A DNA stretch of 64,000 bases from Sepioteuthis lessoniana (lineage: Eukaryota; Mollusca; Cephalopoda; Myopsida; Loliginidae). Every line of letters starts with the position of its first letter. Within the stretch, counting starts at the first letter, position 1. The DNA lies in the NCBI GenBank assembly GCA_963585895.1, contig OY757947.1:37671450-37735449 (forward strand), in the 5' to 3' direction. The position numbers were made by a program, and so were the translations under genes. The notes beneath the pieces were generated by a model. That model was given only the letters and a program-made list of their open reading frames with translations. It had not been told where the DNA came from and did no database searches. This document shows, in pieces, positions 33,400 through 47,238 of this stretch.

Positions 33400-35385
33400 A
33401 AAACAATTTGAAATATCACATTTTTTGTGGGAGTCTGAAAATGTTGTGTGTAGGATACTGTGGATGACAGACAAAATTCCCCCAACGTTTTTTAGCAAAT
33501 ACGATACGTAATTTTAAACTGCATAAAGAATGAAGAAAATCATTGAAACAAACTCTTATCACGATGGTTGAATGTAAGTATAACATATGTATGTAATTCT
33601 TAGGTAAACTAAAATGAAATGAAAGTAAATTTTCATAGGTGACACTTATAAGTATGAGTACATTTAATTTTGTTTCGGACGATAAAGTTGTTAATTAAAA
33701 TTGTTTATTTGTTGTTTTCATAATTGATAAATATAAACAACGGATATACAATAAAAATATAACCAAAAAAAAAACAAACAATTGAAATGAATAATGATTA
33801 CACAGAGAATTGGTTATAATCCATATTTAACATTATATATTATTAAATAGTTGAGAAAATGTACTTAGTTACAAGTGAATTGAAGTTCAATAAAGAATCG
33901 GGTGTCCAGAAAAAGACGTAGCCGTTAAGCTGCTTTGGCAAATGAAGCCAGCAGTTTTGTTTTCGTATTTATTGGATTCTTGGTAAAAAAAATATTATGA
34001 TATAAATCCTTAGAATTAAGACGCGACACAAAGTTTCTTTTTTACTTTAATTTAGAACATCTTATTTAAGAATTAAATTGTTGTTTGAGTTAAAAATGAA
34101 AAATTGTTTTATTTTAGTTTTAGTTTTTAATTAAGCTTTGCTTTCTTCGGGAGACAACACAGAAACTAGTAAAGGAAGTTTATTGACACTTCCACCCAAA
34201 AGAGATGGCTAATTATTCCATTTTGATCATATATGTCCTCAGAAATTGGTAAAATAACGTAAATTATTGTTCTTCCCGGCAATTTTTGACTTTATTCATT
34301 TTTGTAACTTAATCGTCTAAGAATTTGGTTAATAAAGGAGACTAAAATTGAGGTTAAACATTTTTATTGGAGGTTTAAAATTGATATAAAAATAATAAAT
34401 TAATAACTTTGACTGATTAGACTTTTTTGTGTGATTTTTCATTGGAAAATATTTTTTCTACTGAGGCCCACCATAGAAATTGTGCCTAATTCTTGGAATT
34501 TATGAAATAAATAATCTGTTGGCTTAATCAGGGCGCTTCTGGTAGTGTAATCGTTAGCCAGGAAGACAAGCAACCCTTCACGAACGAGTTCGATTCTCCT
34601 TAGTTACCCCCATTTCTATGACCTTGTGACACATCTGAGTAAAACGCTTAGTAAATTATTACTGCTGGCTTAATCAGCCCAGCCTGACAGAAAACTATAT
34701 TTTCTCCAAAACAATCAATTCTATATTGATCTCAGTTCCCGTATATTACGAACTTGTAAGTCAGTAAATTTGGTTGACTATTCAATAATGTATATTTCGT
34801 GTTAGATATTGCGTTAAACTAATTCTCCTTTATCATTGTCCATTTTAGTTGTTCTGCTGGCATATCTTTTACTGATCTTTCATTGTTTACGTTATCGACG
34901 ATGAAAACTGCAAACAAGTTATTTAATATCTTGTCAACTTGATCGTCCAAAACAAATTTGAATGTCCTCGTATAGAATAGCAGTGCTTGTCAAAATCTAC
35001 TTTAATTTTCTTTTGTACAAGCTAAAAAGAAGGGGGGTTAATTTCCTCCTATCACCCAAGAAAATCTCCTCCTCTCATCGTCTTCAAACTCCCAACAAGG
35101 CGTAGTTTTGTCACTTAAGACTTATGTGACTATGTACCCTTCCCAACATAAAGTTTCTGTCATTGATTTTCTTTTGGGGTAAAACATGAAATATAATAAG
35201 AACTAGATGAATAATTATCAATATCTGTATTCCAACCATCTGAAAAGCACATGAGAAAGATTCCATCAAACCTTCCCGAAATTTCACCATCGCTTTCTAT
35301 TCCTGTGGAAAAATTGGTCTATTTTATACGACATTTCTTTTAATGACAAATAAACTAAAAAGAATTGACTACCATAAACTTCTGT
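33400..35385 (-). mobile_element. Foldback-like element, right-arm copy
   Basis: Inverted partner of 9310-11280, with the same long inverted ends, spacer and SINE (34532-34661, flanked by CTGTTGGCTTAATCAG and CTGCTGGCTTAATCAG). It encodes nothing recognisable. Confidence 0.65.
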
Positions 35386-35390
35386 GAGAG

Positions 35391-35640
35391 GTGCCCGTGG
35401 TGTAATGGTTATCGTCGCAGGAAATGGACCCGGCGACACGAGTTCAAATCCAGGACGAGACTGATTGCATTTCACATAGAACTAATACCCCTGGGAAAGG
35501 TATGAATCCAATTACTCTCCCTCCAGCTATAGGTAAATAGTAGGGCAGACTAGGTTCTTCAGCCTTGGTGAGGCAACTAGTCAAGGAGAAGGAAAACTCT
35601 GAATTCAAACCTGTTAAACTCCTCTCAGAAAATTGATCTT
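35391..35640 (+). mobile_element. tRNA-headed SINE, best copy
   Basis: The head GTGCCCGTGGTGTAATGGTT carries the A box and GAGTTCAAATCCAGG the B box. The body includes TGGGAAAGGTATGAATCC, CTCCCTCCAGCTATAGG and GGTGAGGCAACTAGTCAAGG. It is uninterrupted here, unlike the left-arm partner at 8990-9308. The style suits cephalopod tRNA-derived SINEs; I do not assign a published family name. Confidence 0.82.
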
Positions 35641-35719
35641 GTGTCATATCCTGTCCGAGTTTCGACCTTACCCTTGATGTTATAAGTGATTATTCGCCAT
35701 TATGATGTGACTAAGTAGT

Positions 35720-35875
35720 CAGATTTTGGGCGACTATTCACAGCTTTCAACCCACAAATTGAAAATCTACATTTTTAGCGGCTCTTTTCAGTTTTCTACC
35801 CTTGAAAAATAAGGGATATGATTGGTTGATTTGTATCAAGCGGACCAATGAAAGCCGGATGATATAAACAAAAAC
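35720..35875 (+). promoter_or_regulatory. Histone-like stem-loop half plus CCAAT block (partner)
   Basis: Plus-strand form of 8815-8965. GGGCGACTATTCACAGC is followed by GCGGCTCTTTTCAGTTTTCT (stem-loop half), then GATTGGTTGATTTGTATC, GCGGACCAATGAAAGCC and GATATAAAC. Sequence beyond is A-rich with no histone CDS. Read it as a relic or repeat module. Confidence 0.4.
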
Positions 35876-36899
35876 AAAAAAAAAAAAAATTGAAAATACT
35901 CATATTTTTTTTTCAATAAAAGTATTATCACAAATGTTATCGACCGAAATTAATTTAATCATAAAAATGATCGATAATATGAAATATAACGTATCAACAT
36001 AGAAAAGTTTGTCAAATAGTGTATTATGATTTAAATGTAAACAATTTATTTTCTGAGATTCAGGGGTATGGCCAAATTCCGAACGAAATTAGTAATAAAT
36101 ATAAAATAAAAAAATTGAAATGTTTATGACATTAATTTTTAAAATGTTTAAGCCAAATAATACGTTATGTAAGAGTTAGTAATTTCGATTGCTACACCAT
36201 TAGTAATGAGTTCGATAATCGACGTGTAAAAAGAGTAGAAAAGCATAACGTGTCAAAAAGTGTACTAAATTATGACTCTTAGACAAGAGTGTAAAATTAT
36301 GATATGTTGAATGAGTGTAAAATTAAGTCTCTTAGACAAGAAAGGGTATATCAGACGGGGTGTTTCGTACAGTGTCACACGATGGTCCAATAAACACAGT
36401 CTCGACCTCTTTTATTTCTGTTCTTTGAACAGGTGGGATGTCAGTCGGTCTATGGAATTCATATATACGTACGAATTAAGCATAGACTAACCTCACAAGT
36501 AAAATCACCAAAATCCACCTCAATCACAAAATGAAATTCATAACTCTCTATGCATTAAATATATTGTTTGGATGTGAATATTAATTAATATTTATTTACG
36601 GAAATAAATCCCCAATAATTTTCGAATTAATAATAAAATATCAAAATCTTAAAAACATTCAAATGATTCTTAGAATATAATTGAGGAGGATAAAAAAAAA
36701 AAAACTAAATGACAAATCGGACTTTTATGTCAATAAACCAAATTGTATAGACTCAATTAAAAAATTAACAATTAAAAAAAGAGTTAATTAATTCACATTA
36801 TTTCTATTTTGATATGTTTTTCTTTACGTTTTTCATTGTTCTTTTTTCTTTTCGTTCATCTTCATACATATTTTATTTTTCTTTCTAGCTATCACTTTT

Positions 36900-39800
36900 T
36901 TTTTTGTATTCGTTCTTTCTTTGTTTTCTTTAGCTTTATCTTTATTCTTTCTTTCTTTCTTTCTTTCTTTGCATGGTTGTTTATCTGGGGTTTTTTTCTT
37001 TCTCTTTTCTTCGGTGGAACTATTTTCAATAAACAACTCCATTTATGGAAATTTGAGGAATCTGGTGAACTTACTCTTGAATAAAGAAAGAAAGATAATT
37101 GTTGGTGTGTGACGTTATTCGAACTTCCATCACTCTATTGCATTCAATTTCGGATTCATACTCTCTTTAAAAGCTAAACCTCCCCCCTATACCTTTCAAA
37201 AATGAGTTATATACGATTATTACAGACGTTCGTTAGAAACTACTTTGGCATTTAATAATTAACAATGGTTGATATACTATTAAAAAAGGAAGAAACCAAT
37301 AAAAATATCACAATCACTTACGTGTAGGAAATTGCAGACAGATAGAAAAATCCCCCCCCCCCACTTTCTCACAGAAGATTTAGTGGGCAGCTAGTTGCAG
37401 TTTGTTAGTCATTCAAAAAAAAATCTCGCCGAAATTCGATGTATCCAGTGTTAGCGAGCTCAGAAAACTAAAGTGCCATCTTCGTGGTTTGAGAATTGAT
37501 GGATTCTTTTCCATGTGCTTTTCACATTGTTGGAAGACAAATGTCGATATTTACTTACGTAGTTCTTATTTAGCACATGTATTTTTCGGGGAAAAAGCAG
37601 TTTATTGCTAAAACTTTCTGATGGGGGGAGGGTTTGAAATTGTATTAGCGTAAAGTGACAAAAGGGCAACTTTTTAGGAGTCTGAGGACGTTATAAGTGC
37701 ACGTGATTGCAGATAATCAGAAAAAATCTTCCCATTTCTCTTAGCTATTAAAATACGTAATTTTAAACTGCATTAAAAATGAAGAAAATCACCTAAACAA
37801 ACTCTTATCTCGTTGATTGAATGTATGTATTACATTTTTATTTAATTCTTTGGTAAACCGAAATAAAATGAAAATAAACTTTCATTGGTAGAACATATCT
37901 GTAAGAGTACATTTAAATTTGTATTAGACGATAAAGTTGACAATAAATAAAATAGTCTGTTGGTTGTTTCCATTGTCGAGAAATATAAATAATGAAATTT
38001 CAGTAAAAAAAAAAATTGCCAAAAGAACAAGTGAAATGAACAATGATTTCAGAGAATTAGTTAGACTCAATATTTAACATTATACAAAAATAGTTGAGAA
38101 AATGAACTTACTTACCAGTGGGCAATATACGTGAATTGAAGTTCGATAAAAAAAAAAATCGGTTGTCCAAACCAAAATAGAGGTTTTAAGCAGGTTCGAT
38201 GGATGAAGCTAGCAGTATTGTTTTCGTATTTATTAGATACTTGGTAGAAAAATATTTTAATACATATTACCAAAATTAAAAAGCGAGAGATTTTGACCTT
38301 TTTAAATGTAATTTAGAATATATTCTTAAGGATTAAATTGTTTGAATTAACAATGAAATATAATTTTTGTTCTTTTTAATTAACCTTTGAATCATGAAAC
38401 AACAAAAACAAGTAAAGAAACATATTTGACCCCGCGCCAAAACACAGAAGATTCCTAATTATTACATTTTAATCATTTACATGCTCTGAAATTTCAAAAA
38501 TTTTGAAATAATATACAATATTGTTCTACCCAGTATTTTTTGACTTTATTATTTCTTCCAAAATTTTTGACTTGAATTCTATTTGTAGCTTAATCGTCTA
38601 AGGATGTGGATAATAAAGGAGAAGAAAATTATGTTTCATTGACTTTTTTAGAATGATGTTTCATTGGACGAAATTTTTTTCTACAGAAGTCCGCATGAGA
38701 AAGAAAAGAAAAAAGTAAGATGGACATACATTTTCTGGAAATATATTACCATTGTTAAGCGTTTGATCATCCATAATTTTGATTGACGTGGATTTTGGTG
38801 ATTGTACTAGTGAGGTTAGTTGATGCTTAATTCGGACGTAATTATGAATTGCATCGATTTGGCTTCTTGAAAGGTTTAGGAATGAGAAGAAAAAATATGA
38901 TAAACACTTTCTTATACAGAAGAACAGATAGAATAATATACATACCAACTGGCTTAAGAATTCATAAACATGCCGTAGTAGCTAGAAATAGGACCACATT
39001 GCTCGATGAATAAGCAGTTTATAGAAGTGGTACAAATTATAAAGAAAAATCCTTCTTGGTGGGGGAATTTTGAATAGCCATGTGGCTTAAACTTTTCTGG
39101 TAGGGACCGAGACACGTCCAACCTGAACAGAAATAAGAGAGGTCGAGACTGAGTCTATTGGACCATCTACGAGACATCCGAGTGTTATGCCCATTCTGTA
39201 AGGGAGATAATAAATTATTTTCTCCCTACCAAGCTGAAACGAGTAAGGGCTGGGTTTATTTAACCATCTGAAATCAAAAAATGAATTATAGTATTGGAAA
39301 AATACACTAACAATCATCACTAATATTAAATTGTTCCATATGACAAGATTTATTTTATAAATTCAATTACCATGGCCAGAAAATCGAGCAAGCACTACAT
39401 GTGACGTAAGGACCCACTGGGTAGCTGTTTTGACCTTATTAGGTCCCATCAACATTGTATACGTGATCTCCTACTGTGGAGATCGAACCACCGACCACAG
39501 AACACATTCTTTGGTCAGTAGAGAGATGTGCACCAGTTGCTCAGTGGTAGAGTTTCTACTACTGAGCTAAAGTTCTACATCGCTCACAAGCGTTGCCTAA
39601 AAATGTATGAAGCTTTACTTTTATTTCAATTCTTAATATATATGACAGAGTCAGATGTGTAAGTCATGAAACAGATTGTTAAGAAAACTTCATCTTCTTT
39701 TTTCACTTCTTAATTTTTCATTCTTTTCACACTCTTATTACACGTCTTCATTTTACACATCTTTTAACACGTCATAATTTCACACTCTTATTACACGTCT

Positions 39801-40231
39801 TCATTTTACACATCTTTTAACACGTCATAATTTTACATTCTGGTTTATACGTCATAATGTTTTACTCTTTTTTACCCGTCATAATTTTCCCCTCATTTTT
39901 ATATGTTATCATTTTTCACTTATTTTTTCATGTCATAATTTTGTCACTGGGCCGATAAATACGTCGATCACGCAATCTTTTCAAAGAGAATGTAATATGT
40001 CACAAAACTAGGCAAAACTGACAAAGACAAAAGAATAAATTTGAAAGGCTACCTTTTTGTTTGGCGAATCGTACGAACAATGGGTGTTTGTTGGTCTGAT
40101 TGTTTATCAAGGTTATCAAATTTCCTGGTGCAATGTACATAGAGAATACTGTTTTGATGTATATGAGTGTAGATATGTATATATGAATATGTTTGTGGAT
40201 TCGAGTGCACATATACGTACATATATACTTA

Positions 40232-40282
<51 letters not shown>

Positions 40283-42199
40283 GGGGGTGTAATAAACTTT
40301 TTCTTGTCAATAAAATTAATTTTTCGGACTTACAAAATCATCCACAAACTGAATATTCGTTTCGTTCCTGAAATCCCAAGCTAAATAATGCATGATAAGA
40401 ATTTTGAAGAATAAACCATTCAAAATAAGTTTTAAAAATAAATAAAAATATTAATAATGAATTTTTTTATTCTCCGCAAGACAATAGTGTCAAAAAATTA
40501 TAAACCTTCTAACATTCTATATTTTAGAAAATACTGTATATACCTTCAATCAGTCAGATGAGAATTCTTCTCCAATCAATTTTTTTTATTTTCTTAAGCA
40601 CTGAATTTTTTTTTACTCGTTTTAATTTTCCATTAATCGTCATTATTGTAAATTATTCCACATGATAAGATTTCCTTTTATTTTAATTCCAAATTTATAA
40701 GAGTGATTCAAATGTGTAAGTCATTAAATAGATTGTTAAGAAAACTTAATCTTCTTTTTGCACATCTAAATTTTTCATTTTTTTCCCACGTCATAATTCT
40801 ATACTCGTAGTACACGTCTTAATTTCACACTTCCTTTAAAACCTCATGATTTTACTCACTTTTGTATACGTCATAATTTATTACACTTATTTACACGTAA
40901 TACTTTTATACTCTTTTTAAAGGTCATCATTTTACGAAATTTAACACAATATGTTCAAAAGACAAGAATCCCCCGACAGGAAGTTGGAACTACGCATGCC
41001 TAAAAACATACCTAAGAGCACGAAACAGAAACTCTCTATATTTCTGCAGTGACCTGTTTTGAGCTGCTGATGAGGGAACCATGTGCCCATTTAGTGGCAC
41101 GTTGGTTCACCCTTACACTAGTAACAGCCGAATCAGTTAACAGCACCCTATATAAAAGTAATGAATTTAAATATATCAACCCACGACTAAAAAACACTGA
41201 ATTTGGATAGATCAACCCCGAAAACAACTTGTGAATTTCAACTCCTGATTTGGGAGAAACGACGGTTCTCAAATAGTCTAGGAAAACATTCCTTGCTACC
41301 GAGTAGACATGCAAAAACTCAAACGAAATAAAGTTGAAATTCAATCGATATCTCCACTCTCCATCTTCCTGCCATTTTCTTCTTTTGCAGCTTTCACAGA
41401 CAAGAAGACGTCAGCGAATTAAGATGGAGCCAGCAGAAATTAACGAAGTCAAATATCAATAACCAACAACGACAAAAATATTCTGAAGTCCCGTATACGT
41501 CATAATTTTGTTGTAGGGCCGATACATAGGTCGATCAGTCAAACTTTTGTAAGGAGGGATTTGACACGAAACTAGGCTAGGATGACAAAGAAAATATAGT
41601 AAATTTGAGATGCCAACTTTTATTTGGCAAATAGTACAAATGAAGTGTTTTTGTTGGTCTGTTCGGGGTGCAATAATCACAAAGTTGCCAGCTACGTGTG
41701 TTTTATTTCCGGAGTAAAAGTTGCTGATTTCTCCGAACTTTCTTGAAATGCAAGAATCATCGATAATCTAGAGATGACAGCGTGCTGGGAGGCAGATATC
41801 ATCTTGTCTCGTGTTAATAGTTAGTTTTATAACCCTAAAAAAGGCAGTAAAATAAGAGGACAAAGAATAAAGACTTTTGATGTAACATTGAAAAGCGATG
41901 AAAAAAACTTGTGTTATTTTAGCCCTGAAAAGACAGGAAAAAGAGAAAACTATGAAGACCCCTTTTTGACATGATGCGCAATTTGGGTGGGGGAAATAAC
42001 AGGAAATAGACCGGTTCCCTATATTTGGATAGCTACTTGAAGACCCCATTCGTACATCCCAGTTAATGAAAGGTAAAGAAATGAAAAAGATTATATTTTT
42101 GGACATCAACGTTTTTCTTTTCCCTGTAAACAACAGCTGGAGTAAAGGTTGGACCTTTATGTAAGATGATTATAAACATTGTTCCTGTAGCACTAAAAA

Positions 42200-42241
<42 letters not shown>

Positions 42242-42760
42242 CAAATCTATCTATCTGAGACCATTCCGGGCATTTTACTCGGATTCAATTAAAATAAATA
42301 GCCACGGCATATATGTCCGTCTGTCAGTCTTTCGTTGCCTGTTATATATATTTATTTGTATATCTATCTACTTATCTCACTATTAATCTCTTATGTATAT
42401 GCGTCTATAAAGTCACCTCAATTGGGAAAAATCTATTGGATTATTCTTTAAAAAAAAGTTGAGATATTTCATAGTAACCTCTCTTGTAATTATGTTCATT
42501 CCATAGACAAGAATGTCTTCAAAAATACCTTTTGTATGTACAATTAGAAAACCGCTGTAGTACGGCTACTTCCCGCTCATTTTTGTTGTTGTTCAAAACA
42601 GAATGAGAAAGAACTTTACATTTAAGTATGCATGTAACGTATAACGAAAACCAAGAAAAAAAAAAGACGAATCAGATATTCAGCTCCTTCATTTCCTTTT
42701 GTTCGTAAACTACTTTAAGATACACATGTTCAGATTTTAAATAAGCTTTTTGTGTTGGAA
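36900..42760 (-). other. Outer right arm, mirror of 1960-7760
   Basis: This carries the inverted copies of the partial foldback element (37350-38660), the dispersed repeat (38650-39320), the SINE (39370-39610) and the internal direct duplication (39340-41680). It also carries the AT runs (40236-40280, 42200-42238). Its special point is the 53-bp tandem duplication at 39729-39834. No recognisable gene was found; open frames shared with the left arm are explained by recent duplication. Confidence 0.7.
39729..39834. repeat. 53-bp tandem duplication within TGACGT-rich tract
   Basis: CACACTCTTATTACACGTCT begins at 39729 and again at 39782. The left arm has one unit at about 4880-4945. It is a duplication private to the right arm, in a tract already made of short related units. 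Confidence 0.92.
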
Positions 42761-43310
42761 AGACGCAAGACGTCATTTAATGTCATTCAGTCAATTTTAA
42801 GAGAAAAACGTTGAAGACTGTAAGAAATAAGTTTGATAATCTACAATTATCTTATCCTTTAGTTCCACTAAAGTCAGAAATGAAACAGACATCATCGTTT
42901 CTACAATGAGCTATAATTTTCTTGTTCGAAACATTCTCGAATTAAACGTTTTAATCATCAGTGGAGACGTGAATGATCGCATAGGCAAATGAAAATGTAA
43001 TAAAATCTTTGCTGAACTCACCGAATAGAAATGAAGAATATATAACAGAGACCTTTTTTTTTTTCGAAAACAGACTTGTATGTCTAAACAGTAAAAGACA
43101 AGAAAAGAAGGGAAAATTATGGACTTACATCTGCGCAGAAAGAAGAAATAAACAGATAAATCATCCCGTTATGACAGGTAATCACTTATTAAAAAGAAAA
43201 TCAATGGATGGTAAGTGTAAGAAACAAAATTGCAACCACTGTACAACGATCGTCTCATGTTACAGTCACAATAAAGTCAGTGATGAAACGCACATCATCA
43301 CATTTTAAAA
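42760..43310 (+). mobile_element. Old LINE endonuclease relic, plus-strand copy
   Basis: Mirror of 1400-1960. The open frame at 43009-43308 shows NRNEEYITETF, ENRLVCLNSKRQEKKGKLW and TYICAERRNKQINHPVM, a LINE endonuclease remnant aligned to about residues 210-260 of the fuller copy. The rest of the frame is degraded. Confidence 0.68.
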
Positions 43311-44103
43311 TGAATCTGACTTTTAATAAACGAATCCATTTATTGAAATTAAAGAAATCTGGCGATTTCTCCTTTGAATAGAGAAAGAAAGATCATTTTT
43401 GTACTATAAGGAAGAAGAAAGATTTGTGAAAAGAAGACAATTTTAAAATTTTACTGAAGTGAAGAAATTTGTGAAAATTTATTTATCTGAAGATAAAAAT
43501 TGTAATAATTAATGCTAATATTGTTTTTTGTGAGTGAGGGAGAAATCATTGACCCATAGATGAGACCGTAACAAATACGACCACACAGGGTTTGTGTAGA
43601 TCGAGGATTAATGGCCATAAACATGTGCTTCTTACTACCCAAACCTTCAGAAATTAAGCCTCACCATCAATTTGTTGAGGACTCTTAGCCCTCTGCAAGA
43701 GGATGTGGTGTGAATTTAGTTGTCAAAATAAAATCACCCACGTATTTATGGCTACAGAATATAGTGAAATATTTTGGGGTGATTTATCCTAGAAATTTTA
43801 AAGAACTGACATTCAGTCAAATAAAGAAGATTATTCTAAAGAATAATGAACTCTAAAACAAGTTCTTTTGTAATGGAAGATTTAAACATGGAAGAAAAAA
43901 TTCAGAGCTTAAGAAAAGAAGAAATGTCTATTGAAGAAGAATTGAGATTGTTCTCATACAAAATCTGAAAAATAAATTTTAATGACAAGTGAAAGTTTAT
44001 TCAACACACACACACATACACATATATATATACACACACACATGTATGTATGGATATATACACGCATATATACATTTTTTTTCACACACAGAGACATACA
44101 CTC

Positions 44104-44142
<39 letters not shown>

Positions 44143-44144
<2 letters not shown>

Positions 44145-44785
44145 CATCCACGGAGAAAATTTGACATTGTAGCAGGAGTACAGCAAGGAGACACACTAGC
44201 CCTATACCTATTTATTATCTGTCAAAATTACGTGCTTAGAACATCGATTGATAAAATGAAAGAAAACGGTTTCAAGTTGACAAAGAAAAGCAGCAGAAGG
44301 TACCCAGCAAAAACAATTACCGACGATGACTACGCCGATGTCATAGCTATTCTGTTAAATGCACCCACCCAAGCCGAAACCCAAGTGTATAGTCTGGAAC
44401 GAGCCACTGCAGGCATCGGCCTCCATGTCAATGCACACTAAATGGAATACATGTGCTTTAATCAAACAGGTGACACTTCCACACTAAGCAGTAGCTATAC
44501 GGCCACCGACCACCAATCACGAAAACTATCAAAGTAGGACGAACCCGGTATGCAGGACACTGTTGGAGAAGTATGGACGAACTTATAACTGATGTTCTCC
44601 AAATGACCCCTTCACATGGCTGAGCAAAAGCAGGGCGACCAGCTGGAAACCTACATACAGCAACTCTGTGAGGATACGGGGTGTAGCCCTGATGACCTTC
44701 CGGAAGCGATGAACGATAGGGAGTAGTGGCGAGAGAGGGTAAGGGATATCTGTGCTGATGGCACGACAAGATGATGATGATGATG
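44143..44785 (+). mobile_element. LINE 3' fragment (partner of 1-566) with tail
   Basis: It begins after an AT run, with GVQQGDTLALYLF (the left partner has GVLQGD). The catalytic box is YADVIAILL. An internal deletion of about 300 bp joins CAGTAGCT (44489) to TACGGCCACC, and VGRTRYAGHCWRS-like codons follow. It ends GCACGACAAGATGATGATGATG at about 44785. The deletion is shared with the left arm, so it predates the inverted duplication. Confidence 0.88.
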
Positions 44786-46426
44786 TTTTATATAATATTT
44801 CATGTACCTCACATTTAGTTAACGATAATAAATAACTAAATAATTGGTATCTATAATATGAATCAAGATAAAAAGGGTTACAGTTATAACAAATAGTGAT
44901 AAATGAGATTGAACATTGATCCATTTTCATATGAGTCCGTCATCTGATTATAAGCAGATGCCCAAGATTGACTTATTTTCAACAATGGCGGCTATTTTGG
45001 TTTTAACGTGGGTACCGTACTTTTCTGAGACAACAGGGCCTGGAGCACAAGTACATAAATTTGGTGCTTGTACCACCAAGTAAAAGAATAATTCAATAAT
45101 TTACTGCACCATACCAGATTTCATAGCGATTACAGCTGATGAGACCATATGTAGTTTTTATCATAGAGAAAAATGCCCCTCCTCTTTCTGGTGGAAGTTT
45201 TCAGTGGCCAGTTTTTTGCACTTCGTTAGTCATTCAAAAAATTTCGCAGACTATCGACCAATATGTCTTCATAGTTAGCAAGGTCAGACAACGAAAGTGT
45301 GATGTCTTTGTGGTTGGAGAATTTATGTTTTTTTGTTCTTTTCGCTTTGTTGAAAGACAAATGTCGATATTTACTTATTCAGTTCTTATTTAGCATGTTG
45401 CATTTGTCACGAAAAAAAGCAGTTTATGGTTAAAACATTCAAATGAGGAGGGTACGAAGTTTTATAAGTGTTAAGTGACGAAACTGCACATTTTTGGCGC
45501 CTGGGGATGTTGTATATTATAGAATGTGAACGAGAAGAAATCGCCATCACTTTTCTTAACTAGTAAAATATGTAATTTTTAAATGGATTAAAAAAAAATG
45601 AAGAAAATCACCGACACGAAATCTTATCTTCATGGTTAAATATAAGCCTAAAGTTTCTATATAATTCTAATGCAAACATACATGGGTGGCATTTATCTGT
45701 AAAAGCGGAATTAAATTTATTTTAGACGATCAAGTTGACAATGAATAAAGTAGTTTGTTGTTTTCAAAATCGATAAATATAAACAATGAAAGTTCACTAA
45801 AAAACTTACCAAAAGAACAACTGAAATGAACAATGATTACAGATAATTAGTTATACTCCATATTCAAAATTATTAGATGTTTGAGAAAAAGTACTTACGT
45901 TAAAATGGCTAATATACGTGAATTGAAGTTCAATGAAGAATCAGTGGTCCCGACCAAAATATCGCTTTTAAGCAGATTCGACGGATGAAGCCAGCAGTAT
46001 TGTTTTCGTATTTATTTGATTCTTAGTGGAAAAATATTTTAATAAAAAATACTAAAATTAAGAAGCGATAAGTTTTTCCTTTTAGAATGTGATTTAGAAT
46101 ATCTTCTTTAAGACTGAAGTTGTTGTTTGAATTAAAAAGTAATTTTTTTTTCTATTTTTAACTAATTTTCCTTTCTTCAAGAGACAAGGCAAAAAACTTA
46201 TAGAGGAACGTTTTGGACACTCCCAGCCCTACTCACTAATGGTAATGCTTTTGATCATCCATACTTTAAAAAGAAAACTATTCGTGGCAATAAACTTTCA
46301 TTGTTTATACTTATCAAATAGGAAAACAACAAATTATTTTATTGTCAACTCTTTTCTCTGAAACACATTTAAGATCGAAATATCATTTTTATCCTACACA
46401 ACCATCACGAATAGTCGCAGAGAGAG

Positions 46427-46478
<52 letters not shown>

Positions 46479-46479
46479 G

Positions 46480-46513
<34 letters not shown>

Positions 46514-46640
46514 CCGAGTCATCTCCCTGGAAAAGGGATTCGAGCCTTGTACTCGATTTAACGAAGGAAATAATTTTTGTATACCTGATTTATTCGGTCG
46601 ATTATATTTCTTTTCTTGCCTATTCGTCGAATAATATTCT
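44786..46640 (+). repeat. LINE-flanking duplicon (copy 2)
   Basis: Collinear with 25325-27830, from the base after the LINE tail to the AG/TG microsatellite. The shared 3' flank means both LINE copies descend from one insertion that was later duplicated. It holds a foldback-element end (45150-45990), spacer in reverse sense (45990-46200) and a short opposite end (46250-46410). It lacks the SINE seen at 27095. Confidence 0.8.
46425..46520. repeat. (TG)n(AG)n compound microsatellite
   Basis: About 20 TG units run directly into about 30 AG units. The paralogue at 27601 has only AG, so the TG part was gained or lost after duplication. Confidence 0.95.
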
Positions 46641-47238
46641 AAGAATCATTTGACTGTGTTTTTAATTAAAGATTTTTTTTTCATTTTAATATTTCGTATA
46701 TTATTGGGGATTTATTTTTGTAAATAAGGATCAATTAACATTTCCATCTCCCAGAGAGTATGCTTAATTCGTACGTAGTTATGAATTCCATTGAATGATA
46801 TACGTGGATTTTGGTGATTGTACCTCTAGGCTAAGTTGGTGCAAGAGAGAATATTCAGTCGATTCCCCACTCCCCTCAAAAAACAATATTAGACTTAGTA
46901 TATCCCAATGATACACTAAAAGTGAGTAAACGGAAATAAAGATGAGTTCATTTACATATTTAGAAAGATTTACTCTATACATGATATGCCTAAAATAAGT
47001 AGAAAAACAGTAAAAAGTTTTTATTGATTGAGTGCAGAACAATAAGTGATTTGGGGCTACTATTCACAGCTTTCAACCCACAAATTGAATCTCGACATTT
47101 TTTGCGGCTCTTTTCAGTTCTCTCCCCATTAAAAATAATAAGTTTGACTTATAATATTGACTGAAAGCGTGAATTGCTATTAATAGGTAAGTGATCCTAT
47201 AGAAACCTGATCGCTCCGATCATCTAAAATGGGATGTT
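46640..47238. other. Spacer before satellite; repeat relics
   Basis: This contains a relative of the 8090-8220 repeat (46740-46860, with GTGGATTTTGGTGATTGTAC). It also contains a relative of the 55795 flank (CCTCAAAAAACAATATTAG) and the histone-like stem-loop half GCGGCTCTTTTCAGTTCTCT at about 47103. Unique DNA leads into the array. No gene was seen. Confidence 0.5.

Larger units (their letters stand above)
28806..44708 (-). repeat. Right arm of giant inverted repeat
   Basis: This is the inverted partner of 1-16498. Compared with the left arm it lacks about 640 bp of LINE (left 15547-16185) and about 100 bp near left 14944-15045. It gains about 160 bp with a GT-rich tract (29703-29860) and a 53-bp tandem duplication (39729-39834). 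It also has longer AT runs at 40236-40280 and 44110-44141. The inner break at about 28806 abuts two degenerate zinc-finger units. The outer end lies in or beyond the LINE tail near 44785. Confidence 0.93.

Noticed and set aside
35391-35465. A functional tRNA gene (also at 10100-10156, 18180-18250, 55435-55500)
   Set aside because: A and B boxes are present, but the acceptor stem and anticodon arm do not fold convincingly. Each head runs into a repeat body; these are SINE heads.
46325-46653. A 103-codon frame with Arg-Glu repeats, and similar ones at 27522-27836 and 56119-56358
   Set aside because: They are translations of AG/TG/TC microsatellites with flanking chance sequence.
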